Of a stretch of 64,000 bases of DNA, positions 47,845 through 56,347 are shown piece after piece (positions within the stretch are counted from its first letter, which is position 1; the number at the start of each line of letters is the position of its first letter). Source of the DNA: an uncultured Verrucomicrobiales bacterium. Lineage in GTDB: Bacteria > Verrucomicrobiota > Verrucomicrobiia > Verrucomicrobiales > Akkermansiaceae. The position numbers were made by a program, and so were the translations under genes. Below the pieces are notes generated by a model. That model did not search any database and was not told the origin of the DNA. It saw nothing but the letters and a program-made list of their open reading frames with translations. Location of the stretch: positions 1 through 64,000 of the forward strand of contig CALLLS010000021.1 in assembly GCA_938008215.1 (NCBI GenBank). Direction: 5' to 3'.

Positions 47845-48798
47845 TTAATGATGTTTTTTTCTTTGTAGTAGAACTTTAAAGGCACTTCCAGCACCGAATT
47901 GGTCTACTAAGCGTGAGGACACATCTACGTTCTCTAGGAATTCAGACTGCGTCCTAATAAACGCTGTTTCCAGTCCAAATGTTTTACCCCAGTTCATTAA
48001 ATCTGAGAAATTCACATCGGCAGTGAGATCTTGCCTCCCCATGTTTTGGTAGATTTGGGCGTCTTCATATCGCTCTTGTATAAAGTAGGATCGGATAGAG
48101 CCTCGCTTTTTCCGTTCATAAAGATCAGCAGCTAGATCGCCATAATCTATGGTAAGAAGGCTTCCCTTTTTTAACGAAGGTATAGCTTTTTCTAAGTAGT
48201 TATGATACGAAGCATGAACCTCCACGCGTTGCCCCTCCTCCCAATCTTGCGTGAATATAGAGCTGAAAGGTAATGAGGTAGCCTCTTCCCAAGTCTCGTG
48301 CGTTTCACCATCCTGAATAATGAGAAATAGCTCTAGCCAGCCGCCGCCTTCTTTTTTAAAGATACGCACTGGAAAAGCGTCTACAAATTCATTCGAGTAA
48401 ATGAGGGCGTGCCCGCCGAGATCGCTAATTGCTTCTTGTGCAGAAGGAAACCATTGCACCTTCTTCCCTAACAATTGCTCTTGCTGTGCTCTTAAGTTTG
48501 TAGAGACTTCTACGATGGCTTGAGTGAGACCAATTTTATGTTTCCAGCTTAATGACTCCCTTACTTGCTTAGTCAGGACTCCAGACCCTGCCCCTAACTC
48601 TATTACAGGGAGCTTTTCCCCATGGTGACGCCACTCTTCTTGAATCCAGCCTGCTATCGCATGACCAAGTGAATTAATGAGCTCTGGGGTGGTGGTGAAA
48701 TCTCCTCCTTTTCCCACCGTCTTCACATTTCTACTATAATATCCTCTCTTAGGATCATATAAACAGCGGTTCATCCAGTCATCAAATCTCAGTTTCAC
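47845..48798 (-). CDS. MidA/NDUFAF7-family methyltransferase
   Basis: 317 residues. The family start MNRCLYDPKRGYYSR ... GKGGDFTTTPELINSLGHAI is followed by the SAM motif VIELGAGSGVLTKQV and the conserved YSNEFVDAFPVRIFKK and LTIDYGDLA. NDUFAF7 relatives are arginine methyltransferases linked to complex I assembly; the bacterial substrate is uncertain. First gene of the three-gene run on this strand. Confidence 0.85.
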   Translation of the reverse strand: MKLRFDDWMNRCLYDPKRGYYSRNVKTVGKGGDFTTTPELINSLGHAIAGWIQEEWRHHGEKLPVIELGAGSGVLTKQVRESLSWKHKIGLTQAIVEVSTNLRAQQEQLLGKKVQWFPSAQEAISDLGGHALIYSNEFVDAFPVRIFKKEGGGWLELFLIIQDGETHETWEEATSLPFSSIFTQDWEEGQRVEVHASYHNYLEKAIPSLKKGSLLTIDYGDLAADLYERKKRGSIRSYFIQERYEDAQIYQNMGRQDLTADVNFSDLMNWGKTFGLETAFIRTQSEFLENVDVSSRLVDQFGAGSAFKVLLQRKKHH

Positions 48799-48859
48799 AC
48801 ACTTTTATCTCGCACAATGTATCAAAGATACAAAGTATATTTAGAAGGAACCAAGATTC

Positions 48860-49441
48860 GTGGATAAAAGAAAAAAAAAAGGATTTAGAGAAGGGCGAGA
48901 AAATAAGCATACTCAAGCAACAGGTGGCACACGCAAGAGGCTTGATGAGGCAGACTTAGAAGCAATGGTCAAAGCAAAACCGCAGGGGCTATATCTCATT
49001 TTAGATTGTTTACAGGATCCTCATAATTTGGGAGCTATCTTACGCACCGCAGATGGTGCGGGTGTAGATGCCGTCATCGCACCCCGAGATAAAGCTGTAG
49101 GAATAACTGATACGGTGAGACGAATTTCTGTAGGGGCTGCAGACCATGTTCCATATATATCAGTGACGAATCTTGCACGGGTCATGGAGATGTTAAAAGA
49201 GCATGGGGTTTGGATCGTAGGGACTTCCGATAGAGCCTCAAAGGATTTGTATGAGCTTGATCTCAAAGGCGGTCTTGCTCTCGTCACAGGTTCAGAAGAG
49301 AAGGGGATGAGACGCCTCACGGAAGAAGCATGTGATCATCTAGTAACTCTTCCGATGAATGGTCATGTGGAATGTCTTAATGCTTCCGTAGCGACGGCGG
49401 TCTGCCTCTATGAAGCGGTAAGGCAGAGGAAAAAAGCTTAG
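48860..49441 (+). CDS. SpoU-family rRNA methyltransferase, RlmB-like
   Basis: 193 residues from GTG 48860. SPOUT motifs: [20 protein letters not shown] (motif 1), [20 protein letters not shown] (motif 2) and [20 protein letters not shown] (motif 3). The usual N-terminal L30-like substrate-binding domain of RlmB/TrmH is missing; only a short basic segment precedes the catalytic domain. Likely a 2'-O-methylase for 23S rRNA or tRNA, with uncertain target. Confidence 0.78.
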   Translation: MDKRKKKGFREGRENKHTQATGGTRKRLDEADLEAMVKAKPQGLYLILDCLQDPHNLGAILRTADGAGVDAVIAPRDKAVGITDTVRRISVGAADHVPYISVTNLARVMEMLKEHGVWIVGTSDRASKDLYELDLKGGLALVTGSEEKGMRRLTEEACDHLVTLPMNGHVECLNASVATAVCLYEAVRQRKKA

Positions 49442-49539
49442 CTTGTAGTGAGAGCAGATATTACTCTTCGTTATTTAAGATGTATTAAATATTGAATAAA
49501 AACATGCGCTATGCATCCTATAAAAGACATTAATAATTT

Positions 49540-50214
49540 ATGAAATACTCTCTTTCTTTACTCGCCGTAGGCTCTTTAATACTTAGTAATTGTACGACTA
49601 TAAACCCTTACACAGGGGAGTCTCAAACTTCAAACGCTGCCATTGGAACAGGAATTGGTGCTGCTGGTGGTGCGATCCTTGGTGCTGTTATCGGTAATAA
49701 TACCGGAGATGGTAATGCGCGCCGTGGGGCTCTTATCGGTGCGGGTGCAGGTGGTGTTACAGGCGGAGGTATCGGGTATTACATGGATCAGCAGGAAGCT
49801 AAGATCCGTCAGCAACTCCAAAACTCTGGGGTAAGCGTTACGCGCTCAGGAAATGACATTATTCTCAATATGCCAAACGACATCACTTTCGATGTTGGTT
49901 CATCTCAGCTTAAATCTCAGTCACTCTCTACCCTCGATTCAGTGGCCCTTGTCTTGAAAGAGTATAATAAGACGACGATTGGGATCAGTGGCCATACTGA
50001 CTCAGACGGAAGTTATAGTTATAACCAAGGACTCTCTGAAAATCGTGCCTCATCCGTAGCAAATTATTTAAATTCTAAAGGAGTCCCAGGAAATCGCTTA
50101 GCACCACGAGGTTATGGTGAAAGCTCTCCGATAGCTTCTAATTCTAATACCTCAGGAAAAGCGCAAAACCGCCGAGTAGAACTACAGATCGAACCGATCG
50201 AAAGTCAATTCTAA
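49540..50214 (+). CDS. OmpA-family lipoprotein with glycine zipper
   Basis: 224 residues: lipobox-like LILSNCT (about 13-19), a Gly/Ala-rich glycine zipper (AAIGTGIGAAGGAILGAVIG and the following GGVTGGGIGYYMDQQE), then an OmpA C-terminal domain with GISGHTDSDGSYSYNQGLSE and NRASSVANYLNSKGVPGNRL. OmpA domains bind peptidoglycan, so it links the outer membrane to the wall. Similar to YiaD. Confidence 0.88.
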   Translation: MKYSLSLLAVGSLILSNCTTINPYTGESQTSNAAIGTGIGAAGGAILGAVIGNNTGDGNARRGALIGAGAGGVTGGGIGYYMDQQEAKIRQQLQNSGVSVTRSGNDIILNMPNDITFDVGSSQLKSQSLSTLDSVALVLKEYNKTTIGISGHTDSDGSYSYNQGLSENRASSVANYLNSKGVPGNRLAPRGYGESSPIASNSNTSGKAQNRRVELQIEPIESQF

Positions 50215-50243
50215 GAAAAACCTTACTCCCCAAATTATTGAAT

Positions 50244-50272
50244 CGTGCCCCATGTTATTTACTTGGGGCACG
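50244..50272. terminator. Hairpin between convergent genes
   Basis: CGTGCCCCA (50244-50252) and TGGGGCACG (50264-50272) make a perfect 9-bp stem with an 11-base loop, between the ends of the OmpA-like and KamA genes. No U-run directly follows. Confidence 0.55.
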
Positions 50273-50300
50273 TTATGTATAGAGCTTCTATTTTAGATGA

Positions 50301-51452
50301 TTACTTACTGTTAATGGTAAGTTCCTTTCTGGGTTCAGGATAGGCATACTGTTTCCCCTCATAGTTTCTAAGGATGACTTTTTCATCATCTGCTGAAACG
50401 ATATATTCTGGGTTTATAGGGATTTTTCCACCGCCTCCAGGTGCATCTATCACATATTGCGGAATTGCATAACCAGATGTATGCCCACGCAAGCCTTCCA
50501 TGATCTTAATTCCCTCCTTTATGCTCGTTCTAAGATGCTCCGATCCTTTTATGAGATCGCATTGATAGAGATAATATGGCTTTACGCGACACATAAGGAG
50601 TTTTTGACATAGCTCTTTTTGAATCTCTACATTGTCATTTATGCCCCTGAGAAGGACGGACTGGTTGCCGATTGGGATTCCAGAATCGGAGAGGCGCCCT
50701 AGAGCCTCTTTAACTTCCTGAGTGAGTTCTTTTGGATGATTTGTATGAATGGAGATAAAAAGAGGATGGTGCTTCCTGAGCATTGCGCATAGTTCTGGTG
50801 TGATGCGCTGAGGTAAGAAGACTGGGATTCTACTGCCGATTCGGACAAATTCGATATGTGGAATTTTTCTGAGCCTCGTGAGAAGCTTGTCTAAAATCTT
50901 ATCTGAGAGTAGAAGGGGGTCCCCTCCTGAGAGTAATACGTCACGCACTTGAGGTGTGTTTTCTAAATATTCAAAGGCGGCTTCCCATTGGAGTTCTAGC
51001 TTTTGCTCACCCACACCAGAGACCACTCTAGACCTAGTGCAATATCGACAATACGAGGCGCAACGGTCTGTCACGAGGAATAGAACCCTATCTGGATATC
51101 TGTGAACGAGTCCAGGAACAGGCATGTGCTCGTCTTCTCCACAAGGGTCTGCCATTTCCATAGGTGACTCTAAGGATTCTTCGATCCTTGGAATCACTTG
51201 CTTTCTTATCGGACAGTTCTCATCTTCAGGGTCAATGAGAGTGAAGTAATGAGGGGTGACCGCGGTGGCGAGCTTTGTCCCAGTCAGTAATAAACCCTCT
51301 TTTTCTTCGGTAGAGAGATTTAATAGACCCTTTAGTTGCGAAAGGTTGGAGACTCTATGTCTGAGTTGCCACTTGTAATCTTGCCATTGTTCTGCAGTAG
51401 CAGAGAAAAGCTCGAGATTTTTTGGGCTGGAAGTTGTGAGAAAGGTTTTCAA
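50301..51452 (-). CDS. Lysine 2,3-aminomutase family radical-SAM protein
   Basis: 383 residues. The radical-SAM cluster motif is CASYCRYCTRSRVVSGVG (about 130-147), with SGGDPLLLSD and the PLP-lysine region YVIDAPGGGGKIPINPEYI. KamA makes beta-lysine; the shorter relative EpmB modifies elongation factor P. The length, between the two, and absence of EpmA/Efp genes nearby leave the substrate open. Convergent with the OmpA-like gene. Confidence 0.8.
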   Translation of the reverse strand: MKTFLTTSSPKNLELFSATAEQWQDYKWQLRHRVSNLSQLKGLLNLSTEEKEGLLLTGTKLATAVTPHYFTLIDPEDENCPIRKQVIPRIEESLESPMEMADPCGEDEHMPVPGLVHRYPDRVLFLVTDRCASYCRYCTRSRVVSGVGEQKLELQWEAAFEYLENTPQVRDVLLSGGDPLLLSDKILDKLLTRLRKIPHIEFVRIGSRIPVFLPQRITPELCAMLRKHHPLFISIHTNHPKELTQEVKEALGRLSDSGIPIGNQSVLLRGINDNVEIQKELCQKLLMCRVKPYYLYQCDLIKGSEHLRTSIKEGIKIMEGLRGHTSGYAIPQYVIDAPGGGGKIPINPEYIVSADDEKVILRNYEGKQYAYPEPRKELTINSK

Positions 51453-51555
51453 AGTATTGAAGGGAAAGTGATTTTTTAATTCGTTAAATGGAATAATCCA
51501 ATTGACTTAATACGACGCAGAAGTAAATTTTCGATAACAACAACACAACAATATT

Positions 51556-52218
51556 ATGTTTAAAGATATATTCAAGGAGATGTTCCATCCTAGTAAGACA
51601 GCTATTATATCATCATTAAAGCGTTCGGATGGTCTGCCTGTTTCTGAAGTGGCCAAAGAAGTAGAGATGAGTTATATGGGTGTAAAGCAGCATTGTATAA
51701 ATCTTGAAAAATTAGGTTTTTTAGAAAGCTGGAGAGTTCCTCGCAAAGAAGTAGGGCGTCCAGAAAAACTTTATCGCCTCACTGAGAAGAGTAATGAGTT
51801 ATTTCCTGTTGCAGGTGTAGATATGACATTATCACTTCTTGAAGGGGTAAAATCTCTGTTCGGAGAAAGTGCACCAGAAAAATTACTTATCAACTACTTT
51901 AACGATTTGAAAATCGAGTGGGGAAATATGCTGGGTAGCAAAAAAAGTGTTATTGAGAAAGCTCAGAAGCTCTCTGAACTGAGAGAAGAGCACGGCTACT
52001 TTAACGTATGTGAATTCAATAAAGAGGAAGGTTTATTTATCAAAGAATATCATAACCCATTAGATCCTATTTTCGAGGTTTACCCAAATGTGAAACGTTT
52101 TGAGCTGGAGATGATGGAAGAGCTTTTGGGAACGTCTGTCACGAGAGAAGCTGTAGAAGGACCGCATGGTCAGTCTCAGACGTCATTTGAAATTAAGTCA
52201 CTGGGCAAGGCGGCATAA
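51556..52218 (+). CDS. SufR-like winged-helix regulator without Fe-S cysteines
   Basis: 220 residues: an N-terminal HTH (LKRSDGLPVSEVAKEVEMSY ... VKQHCINLEKLGFLES) with wing VPRKEVGRPEKLYRLTEKS, then a helical effector domain. Layout and spacing follow the DeoR/SufR type. In the C-terminal part where SufR has four Cys, only one remains (YFNVCEFNKEEG), so iron-sulfur sensing is doubtful. A TTGACT/TAAATT pair upstream (51502-51529) may be its promoter. Confidence 0.65.
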   Translation: MFKDIFKEMFHPSKTAIISSLKRSDGLPVSEVAKEVEMSYMGVKQHCINLEKLGFLESWRVPRKEVGRPEKLYRLTEKSNELFPVAGVDMTLSLLEGVKSLFGESAPEKLLINYFNDLKIEWGNMLGSKKSVIEKAQKLSELREEHGYFNVCEFNKEEGLFIKEYHNPLDPIFEVYPNVKRFELEMMEELLGTSVTREAVEGPHGQSQTSFEIKSLGKAA

Positions 52219-52241
52219 CTCACACTTAAGCTGAAAATTGT

Positions 52242-52272
52242 AAGGTTAGATCTGAGGATCTAACCTTTGTTT
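52242..52272. terminator. Bidirectional terminator
   Basis: AAGGTTAGATC (52242-52252) pairs perfectly with GATCTAACCTT (52257-52267), with a 4-base loop and TGTTTTT after it. It covers the last codons of the convergent methyltransferase gene. Confidence 0.8.
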
Positions 52273-53171
52273 TTATTAGGTCTTATAAAGTAGATTTTAA
52301 GATACTTCTCTCCTGTATATTCGGCAGGCATGTCATATGAAATGAATGTGGCATCCATACCTTTTTGAATTTGTTCCTCAAACTGCCAGTGAGGCATTTT
52401 TCGGCAGTTGGAGCAGGCTAATATCCACCCCTCATCTTCAAGAACGCTAGAAGCTAATTTAATGAGGCGGTGGTAGTCCTTCTCTACACGAAAGACCTTT
52501 CCCTTAGTATCACGAGAAAAGGTCGGTGGGTCTAGGATGATACCATGGAATTTCTTTCCTGATTTGGCAAAACGTGCTAACCAATGAAAGGTGTCACCTT
52601 TACAAAAAAACTGGGTGTTTTCATCTATCGCATTTAGTGACATGTTCCGCTTTGTCCAGTCCAGATAAGGTTGTGACAGATCAAGCGTAGTAGTAATCCC
52701 TCCTGCAGAAGCTGCCACAACTGAGAACGCGCCAGTATAGGCAAAAGTGTTTAGAATACGTTGCTCTGGCTGAACAAGTTCTTGAATGCGAGCGCGGTTC
52801 TCACGTTGGTCAAGAAAGAGTCCCTGAGAGTATCCAGAGGAAAATGAAAGCTCATATTCCAATCCGTTTTCTAAACCTATGAATGGCTCATGAACGGGGG
52901 CACCGCAGAGCAGAGTAGGGGACTCTTTTTCATACTGGTCTAGCTTTTTCCAATAGACAGTTTTGCCGAATGATCCGACTGCCTCTTTGAGTTCTTCAGG
53001 TATGATGCCTTCTGTAGTAGAAAGAAGCCAGTTGTCCCCCAGCTGGTCTATGTAAATATCTGAGATGCCATCACCCTCCCCGTCAAAAAGCCTAAACGAA
53101 TTCGTTTTCTGATCTTCTGTAAGAAAGGCTCTTTGATTCAGCGCTTTTTGAATGAGGTTTATCACGTGCAT
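52260..53171 (-). CDS. RlmI-like class I rRNA methyltransferase
   Basis: 303 residues. Segments RLFDGEGDGISDIYIDQLGD (RNA-binding part), SQGLFLDQRENRARI, the SAM motif ILNTFAYTGAFSVVAA and the catalytic IILDPPTFSRDTKGKVFRVE with the late CSNC region. RlmI/RlmKL-type m5C or m7G methylase; target position in 23S rRNA not decidable here. The N-terminal PUA part is short. Confidence 0.82.
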   Translation of the reverse strand: MHVINLIQKALNQRAFLTEDQKTNSFRLFDGEGDGISDIYIDQLGDNWLLSTTEGIIPEELKEAVGSFGKTVYWKKLDQYEKESPTLLCGAPVHEPFIGLENGLEYELSFSSGYSQGLFLDQRENRARIQELVQPEQRILNTFAYTGAFSVVAASAGGITTTLDLSQPYLDWTKRNMSLNAIDENTQFFCKGDTFHWLARFAKSGKKFHGIILDPPTFSRDTKGKVFRVEKDYHRLIKLASSVLEDEGWILACSNCRKMPHWQFEEQIQKGMDATFISYDMPAEYTGEKYLKIYFIRPNKNKG

Positions 53172-53206
53172 ATTACACGCGTAAAGGTGAGGCGATGCAA
53201 TATCTA

Positions 53207-53854
53207 TTAGAAATAGAAGCGCGCTCCAACATCCACGAATGAGTCTTCAATGGCTGTGAAATCCTCGTTATCGAAATCTTCTCCGCTGAGATAGTTATAT
53301 TCAACATAAATAGCCAATTGTTCGACAGGTTTAAATTCTACGCCTGCTGTAGCTTGATAAATAAAGAGACTTTCTTCGAAGTATGCGCTACCCAAGGAGC
53401 TATCAAAGTAATCAAATTCATTTCTTAAGCTGCCAATTCCGCCGCCAATGTAGGCTGAGAAATATTGTGAAAAATCATAACCAAATTTAATATTCGCTAA
53501 GAAGCCAACGTTTTGACTTTCGTAGGATACATTATCGCCGAATGAATCAATTCCGCTGTCAGAGCCTTCTCCAAAGATCAACTCTGCAGAGTAAGAAACA
53601 GTAAGAGCATTAAATGACTGTTTATATCCGAACTCAATAGAAATTAAGTCGTCAACATTAATTGCATCTATCGAGGTATCATTTGCTGACGCTGCTCCGT
53701 CTGAAGCAAAACCATAGCCGGCACCGATAAAGAATCTTCCAGTTCTAGCACCTGATTGCCATGGCTCTTGTGTGTTATCTAAATTTTCGTAAGCATCCTG
53801 AGCCATGCCAAGTGAAGAAAGCGCGAGAGTTGTTAATAGAATCGTTTTTTTCAT
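53207..53854 (-). CDS. Small outer-membrane beta-barrel protein
   Basis: 215 residues from ATG 53854 (MKKTILLTTLALSSLGMAQD); the longer frame to 53908 adds a basic tail. A signal peptide (1-19) precedes alternating strands such as GRFFIGAGYGFASDG, YDFSQYFSAYIGGGIGSLRN and ATAGVEFKPVEQLAIYVEYN, closing with DVGARFYF ending in an aromatic residue, as for OmpA-like 8-stranded barrels. Highly acidic loops. Confidence 0.75.
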   Translation of the reverse strand: MKKTILLTTLALSSLGMAQDAYENLDNTQEPWQSGARTGRFFIGAGYGFASDGAASANDTSIDAINVDDLISIEFGYKQSFNALTVSYSAELIFGEGSDSGIDSFGDNVSYESQNVGFLANIKFGYDFSQYFSAYIGGGIGSLRNEFDYFDSSLGSAYFEESLFIYQATAGVEFKPVEQLAIYVEYNYLSGEDFDNEDFTAIEDSFVDVGARFYF

Positions 53855-53918
53855 GAGTTTTAAATTAAAACGCGTTTTTTTAGTTTGGCAAGTTTTTCTG
53901 AAGTTCAAGAGATAGAGA

Positions 53919-56291
53919 TTACTTCTCCTTCATCTGCACAGGTGAAGCTTTAAGTCCATCTAAGACAGGATCACCATCTTTTCCGATACGCCCAAACTGG
54001 AGGACGCCAGTAGGGCACTGCTGCACACAGGCGGAACATCGCACACATTCGGGGTCTTCCATTGGAATGCCTTTATTGGCGAAGTTCATTATATCGATTC
54101 CCTGATGACACACACTTGTACAGACATTGCAGGAAATACACTTTTTCTTCTCTGAGAAGATGCGGAATTTCCCAAAGCGGGAGTAAATGTGCATGAGGGC
54201 AGCGAGCGGACAGGCGAAGCGGCACCAAACTCGGCCAGAGAGGTGGAAGTAAAAGGCAACTCCGATGATTCCTGCGAAGAGGAGGTCCACGAACCACACA
54301 TAGCTCCATGCTTGTGCGATACCACCATTAGGTAATCCATAGAGCAGAGTTTTATACATTTCCTTAAACATGGGGACATGCGCCCATGCCAAAAGGCGGG
54401 TAATAAGGATGAACACGGCTGCCCAAAGAAAGACTTGTCCGATCATATTCAGTTTATTCCAGAATGGACCATGCGGCATCTTATGACGGTGAGCATCTCC
54501 GAGAGTCTCCGCAAGTGCGCCGCAGGAGCAGATCCATCCGCAATAGGCACCTTTCCCCCAACGCATAACGATGAAAGGAATAATGACGAAGGTTTGAAGG
54601 AAGCTCACAATAAGCCATCCCCACATGGGTTGATCGGTGAACACGTTCCAGAAGAAGAGTGGCCACGCCAGAACTACTCCAAAGGCACGCCAGTATTCCC
54701 GTCCGCTTCCATACGAGACCGCAGGGAAGAATTCGTCTGCGATCCATTTCCCGACTCCAGAATCAAAGGCTCCATTAAAGCCCATCCAAGGAAGAATAAG
54801 GTAGGGGAGGAGAAAGAGGGGAATGACTTGTATGAGTGCAAGTGTGGTAGTTTGGCGTTTAACGTATGGAGTTTTACGACGTTGCACTCGTCGAATTCCA
54901 AAGACGACAATTATGACACAGTAAGCCAGAGAATACCAGAATCCGGGGTCTCCAATCACGTATTGCAGGGTGCCTAAAGGAGTTTTAGGGTTAGAGAAAA
55001 ACTCTCCAAGACTTGTCCACCACTCTGGGACATTATGGGGAAAGAGCTTATGTTTACTCCACCACTCACTTAGAGGTAGCCATGTGCCACTTTTCTTCCA
55101 GTGGTAAATAAAGGACATAATTAGAAAGCCTAAGGTCGCAGTAACCCACCACTTAGTATTTCTCTCTCCTGAAATATTCACCCCAGAGCGGCGGAAAAAG
55201 TCCAGCGGAGCCTCCCGCCCGATCATGGCGAAAACGGCGTCGTTCTCTATCTCTTTTTGCTCACCGTCTTTTCCTTCTTTAAAGGTAAATGTGGAGTCAG
55301 TCACTTCTACGGGGTTTGTCCCCAAGGCGAGGACAAGCGAGCCTGCAGGCTTATCACCACGCATCTCAGAGTTGGCGGCAGTGGTGACTCGCTCAGAAGA
55401 AGGACTATCTACGCCCATTGGTGTTTCTGGGTTTTCTGCGAGCTTGAAAAGTTTATCGACGTTTTCTGGCTTAGGTCTGGTGAGTTCATCTCCCCGGTAG
55501 CTGAGAGTGACATGCGCGCCACAAACGGCGAGAGCGATTGCAGCTTCTGCCGCGGAGTCTCCACCACCGACTATGGCGACTTGTTTCTCACAATAATCTT
55601 TCGGGTCATGAAGACGGTTCATGACTTTATCTAACCCTTCTCCAGGGATCTTCATCTTTCGGTAGTTTCCACTGCGTCCAATAGCAATGATACAGCGGAG
55701 AGCCTTAGTGACCTTAGGTGTTTCTCCTTTCTTAGCGCCGTGTAGAACATGGACTTGAGAGCCTTTCTTTTCTACGTGTGTGATCTGAGCAGAGGTGACT
55801 TCTATATTCGCCTCTTCCATCTGCTTTTTCATATCCTTCAGCAGGGATTCTCGTTTATCTGAGTTCTCACCGTATTGGATTCCGCCCGCTGGGGTCATAT
55901 CCGTAGGGTAGGTGAAAATAAACTTCCCTTTGGGGAAGTTTTCTACGGTATTAAAGACTTGGCTGGTCTCAAAGAGCACATATTTCAGTCCCGCCTTTTC
56001 TGCTTCCATAGCGGCGGAAATTCCAGAGACACCAGCACCAATGATGGCGACGTCATAGTCTTCTGCTCCTCTTTCTTGTTTTTCTTTTGAGAAAGTTCCT
56101 TCTTCTAAGATCCCTCTGATCGCTTGCACGCCTGTTTCAGAGGAAAACTTTAAGAGCGGAACTCCGCTTAAGTCTCCAACAATACGAACCCCGTCCACAT
56201 TCGTGACGCCTTGTTCTCCTACTACCGGAAGCTTTTCTACTGTGCCAGCAGGCCATTTCCCGTGAAGCCAGTTATAATATTTAGCGATCAT
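53919..56291 (-). CDS. FAD/NAD(P) reductase fused to NapH-type membrane ferredoxin
   Basis: 790 residues. Residues 75-380 form a pyridine-nucleotide oxidoreductase with two dinucleotide motifs, YDVAIIGAGVSGISAAMEAE (about 80-100) and QVAIVGGGDSAAEAAIALAV (about 240-259). About six membrane helices follow (388 onward) with CGWICSCGALAE (about 590-601) and CRFACPLAALMH, then two [4Fe-4S] motifs CISCNVCTSVCHQG and CVRCSACVQQCPTG (about 718-775). NapH/CcoG-like ferredoxins move electrons across the membrane; the fusion should link them to NAD(P)H. No TrxB-like CxxC seen in the flavin domain. Confidence 0.8.
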   Translation of the reverse strand: MIAKYYNWLHGKWPAGTVEKLPVVGEQGVTNVDGVRIVGDLSGVPLLKFSSETGVQAIRGILEEGTFSKEKQERGAEDYDVAIIGAGVSGISAAMEAEKAGLKYVLFETSQVFNTVENFPKGKFIFTYPTDMTPAGGIQYGENSDKRESLLKDMKKQMEEANIEVTSAQITHVEKKGSQVHVLHGAKKGETPKVTKALRCIIAIGRSGNYRKMKIPGEGLDKVMNRLHDPKDYCEKQVAIVGGGDSAAEAAIALAVCGAHVTLSYRGDELTRPKPENVDKLFKLAENPETPMGVDSPSSERVTTAANSEMRGDKPAGSLVLALGTNPVEVTDSTFTFKEGKDGEQKEIENDAVFAMIGREAPLDFFRRSGVNISGERNTKWWVTATLGFLIMSFIYHWKKSGTWLPLSEWWSKHKLFPHNVPEWWTSLGEFFSNPKTPLGTLQYVIGDPGFWYSLAYCVIIVVFGIRRVQRRKTPYVKRQTTTLALIQVIPLFLLPYLILPWMGFNGAFDSGVGKWIADEFFPAVSYGSGREYWRAFGVVLAWPLFFWNVFTDQPMWGWLIVSFLQTFVIIPFIVMRWGKGAYCGWICSCGALAETLGDAHRHKMPHGPFWNKLNMIGQVFLWAAVFILITRLLAWAHVPMFKEMYKTLLYGLPNGGIAQAWSYVWFVDLLFAGIIGVAFYFHLSGRVWCRFACPLAALMHIYSRFGKFRIFSEKKKCISCNVCTSVCHQGIDIMNFANKGIPMEDPECVRCSACVQQCPTGVLQFGRIGKDGDPVLDGLKASPVQMKEK

Positions 56292-56347
56292 TGTGAGAGG
56301 GGTATTATGTAATTTTTGAGGTGCGAGCCGTATATAATACTTCCTTT

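Noticed and set aside
54378-54977. A 199-codon plus-strand frame inside the FAD-ferredoxin gene
   Set aside because: It is antisense to membrane helices and Fe-S motifs of a well-supported protein and shows no domain.
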